A stretch of DNA of 64,000 nucleotides from Artocarpus heterophyllus (lineage: Eukaryota; Streptophyta; Magnoliopsida; Rosales; Moraceae): NCBI GenBank assembly GCA_025403435.1, contig CM046327.1, positions 10,718,218 through 10,782,217 of the forward strand. Reading direction: 5' to 3'. The notes beneath the pieces are model-generated. The model saw nothing but the letters and a program-made list of their open reading frames with translations. It had not been told where the DNA came from and ran no database searches. The stretch's first letter is position 1. Each line of letters starts with the position of its first letter. The translations under genes and the position numbers were made by a program. This document shows, piece by piece, positions 62,783 through 64,000 of this stretch.

Positions 62783-64000
62783 TCACTGCTGCCAACCATA
62801 CTGCTGATTACGGCTATGGCCCCTGCCAGCAGTAGAGCCTCCATACTGCGTATTCTGCGAGTAAGGAGGACCAACACCATAACCACTATGGCCTCCTCTT
62901 GGCCCAGGAACAGGCATGCCACTTCCCCCATATGGAGGGCCACGTCCTTGCGGTGGGTATGGACCACTGCTGTAACCTCCTCGATTTGGGTTGTAAGCCC
63001 CACTTTGATTTCCACTTGGAGGATACCTGTTTGGACCTGTGGGCGGACCACGGGGTTTTGCGTAGTGGTGGTGACTTGGTCCGCTCGAGACTGGGGCTTG
63101 CACATTGTTCATGGGATGATTAGGTCCATGCCAATGCGATGGAGCTTGACCAACATGCTGAATAGGAGGCAGACGAGCATGCTGCGGAGGATGCTGTAGT
63201 TTTTGTCGCTTGGCCATTTCTTCATTTTGCCGCTGCTGCTGCCTTTTTTTCTTTGTTTGGAACTCATGCGAGGATTCATACTTTGGAAGGCTGTACAATA
63301 AAAAGTTTAAGCATTGTTAACACTTTGTACCTCCCAATTTATTTATTTACTTTTTTAAGTTGAAGCATGCTAACAAAATTCTACGTTACAAAATGGCAGC
63401 ATACCTCTTTGGGTCGCAAGGTAAAGGGTCATTCCAGAAATAATCCGCATCCAGTGCTTGCTTAGCAGTCCATCTCTACGTATTCAAGAGAAAGGCACAT
63501 GTTTTTGGTAATTTGTATAACTAAAACCAAAACGAAGAACATATATAAATGCAGGGAATTTAACCATTAGTTGTTCCATAATTGTATGACAGTCACCAGC
63601 CTCCTTATAGTTGTGAGTGCAAATTGCAAGTGTCACAACCAGAAATACTGATCAAAAAAGAATAAGCAAGATTTTGGCCCATTTTGAGTTACTAGATTAT
63701 AAGTAAAAGATGTAATCCAGTAAGACAACGGAGAAAGTTTTAAGCGAGTGACTCAAGGTAATGAATAGATAAGAATTAGTAATGCTTCAACCAAGAAGAA
63801 TTATCTATGAGATATCAGTCTCACCTGGTTTGGATCAAGCGTTAACAAATGGTCCAGCAAATCAAGAGCATAGCGGTCAAAGCTGAGATGAAAATTTAAA
63901 TCATAAGAATCAAGCTTCTTACAGAAAAATCTATAGAAAAACTGTTTTCCATCAAAAGCGCTTGATGCAAAGAGAGACTTTTTTACTTACTGTCTGAACA
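62783..64000 (-). CDS. CDKC: Cyclin-dependent kinase C (CDKC), C-terminal part, runs off the window
   Basis: Visible - strand exons are 63991 to beyond the right edge, 63825-63882, 63405-63475 and the terminal exon 62783-63290, all with GT-AG borders. The joined frame covers the end of the kinase domain (FRHFDRYALDLLDHLLTLDPNQ, then RWTAKQALDADYFW), the DPLPCDPKSLPKYESSHEF junction typical of plant CDKC, a basic KKKRQQQRQ stretch, and a tail of about 140 residues rich in Gly, Pro, Gln, Tyr and Ser ending in WQQ. CDKC kinases pair with cyclin T and phosphorylate the RNA polymerase II C-terminal repeat in transcription elongation. The tail is low-complexity and probably disordered. ATP-binding and catalytic motifs lie outside the window. 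CDKC;1 and CDKC;2 cannot be separated here; gene context favours the CDKC;2 locus. Confidence 0.94.

Noticed and set aside
62675..63199. 174-codon + strand ORF opposite the CDKC terminal exon
   Set aside because: Antisense shadow of a GC-rich exon; the - strand frame matches the CDKC tail and joins upstream exons in phase.

Overview
This window is nuclear DNA from a eudicot plant. It is AT-rich and intron-bearing, has plant-type CT-rich 5' leaders, and is loaded with LTR retrotransposons. I cannot fix the genus. Four intron-containing genes form the backbone: a Rab6-class GTPase (RABH1, + strand, 1695-4311), an unrecognised 224-residue protein with a hydrophobic C-terminal segment (- strand, 30765-33678), a BTL3-like mitochondrial carrier (+ strand, 58363-61013), and the C-terminal part of a CDKC-type cyclin-dependent kinase (- strand, 62783 to beyond the right edge). 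From memory, the same neighbours occur in the same order in Arabidopsis around At5g64960-At5g64990 (CDKC;2, BTL3, an unknown gene, RABH1a). The window therefore looks like a conserved gene block swollen by repeats. A single-exon 95-codon ORF (26389-26676, -) and a truncated LEA_2-type fragment (28663-28887, +) also lie in the block.

From 5438 to about 25607 there is a three-level nest. A foldback (terminal-inverted-repeat) element holds a 9.7-kb Copia element on the - strand (6234-25598, target duplication TTAAT). That Copia is itself split by a second, nearly identical Copia on the + strand (12639-22334, target duplication GGTAC). Each LTR is about 2,033 bp. The inner copy has an uninterrupted 1317-codon gag-pol frame; the outer copy has several nonsense codons, frameshifts and a deletion. 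The family carries arrays of short palindromes spaced 21-22 bp, both in U3 and in the leader.

The stretch 33679-50738 is gene-poor. It holds low-complexity tracts, likely decayed LTR sequence (39280-42200), a diverged tandem duplication of about 1.7 kb (42868-46268) and one copy of a small repeat that recurs at 57549. A third, much older Copia with LTRs of about 235 bp lies at 50739-55312 (target duplication AGTTC); it lacks the front of its integrase. The last 9 kb return to genes: the carrier and the kinase converge on a 1.8-kb spacer.

The genes are ordinary housekeeping loci (Golgi traffic, nucleotide transport, transcription elongation) and show no sign of joint function. The unusual biology is in the retrotransposon nest: mirrored 6.4-kb arms, periodic palindromes, and a possible leader intron that would remove the primer-binding site.
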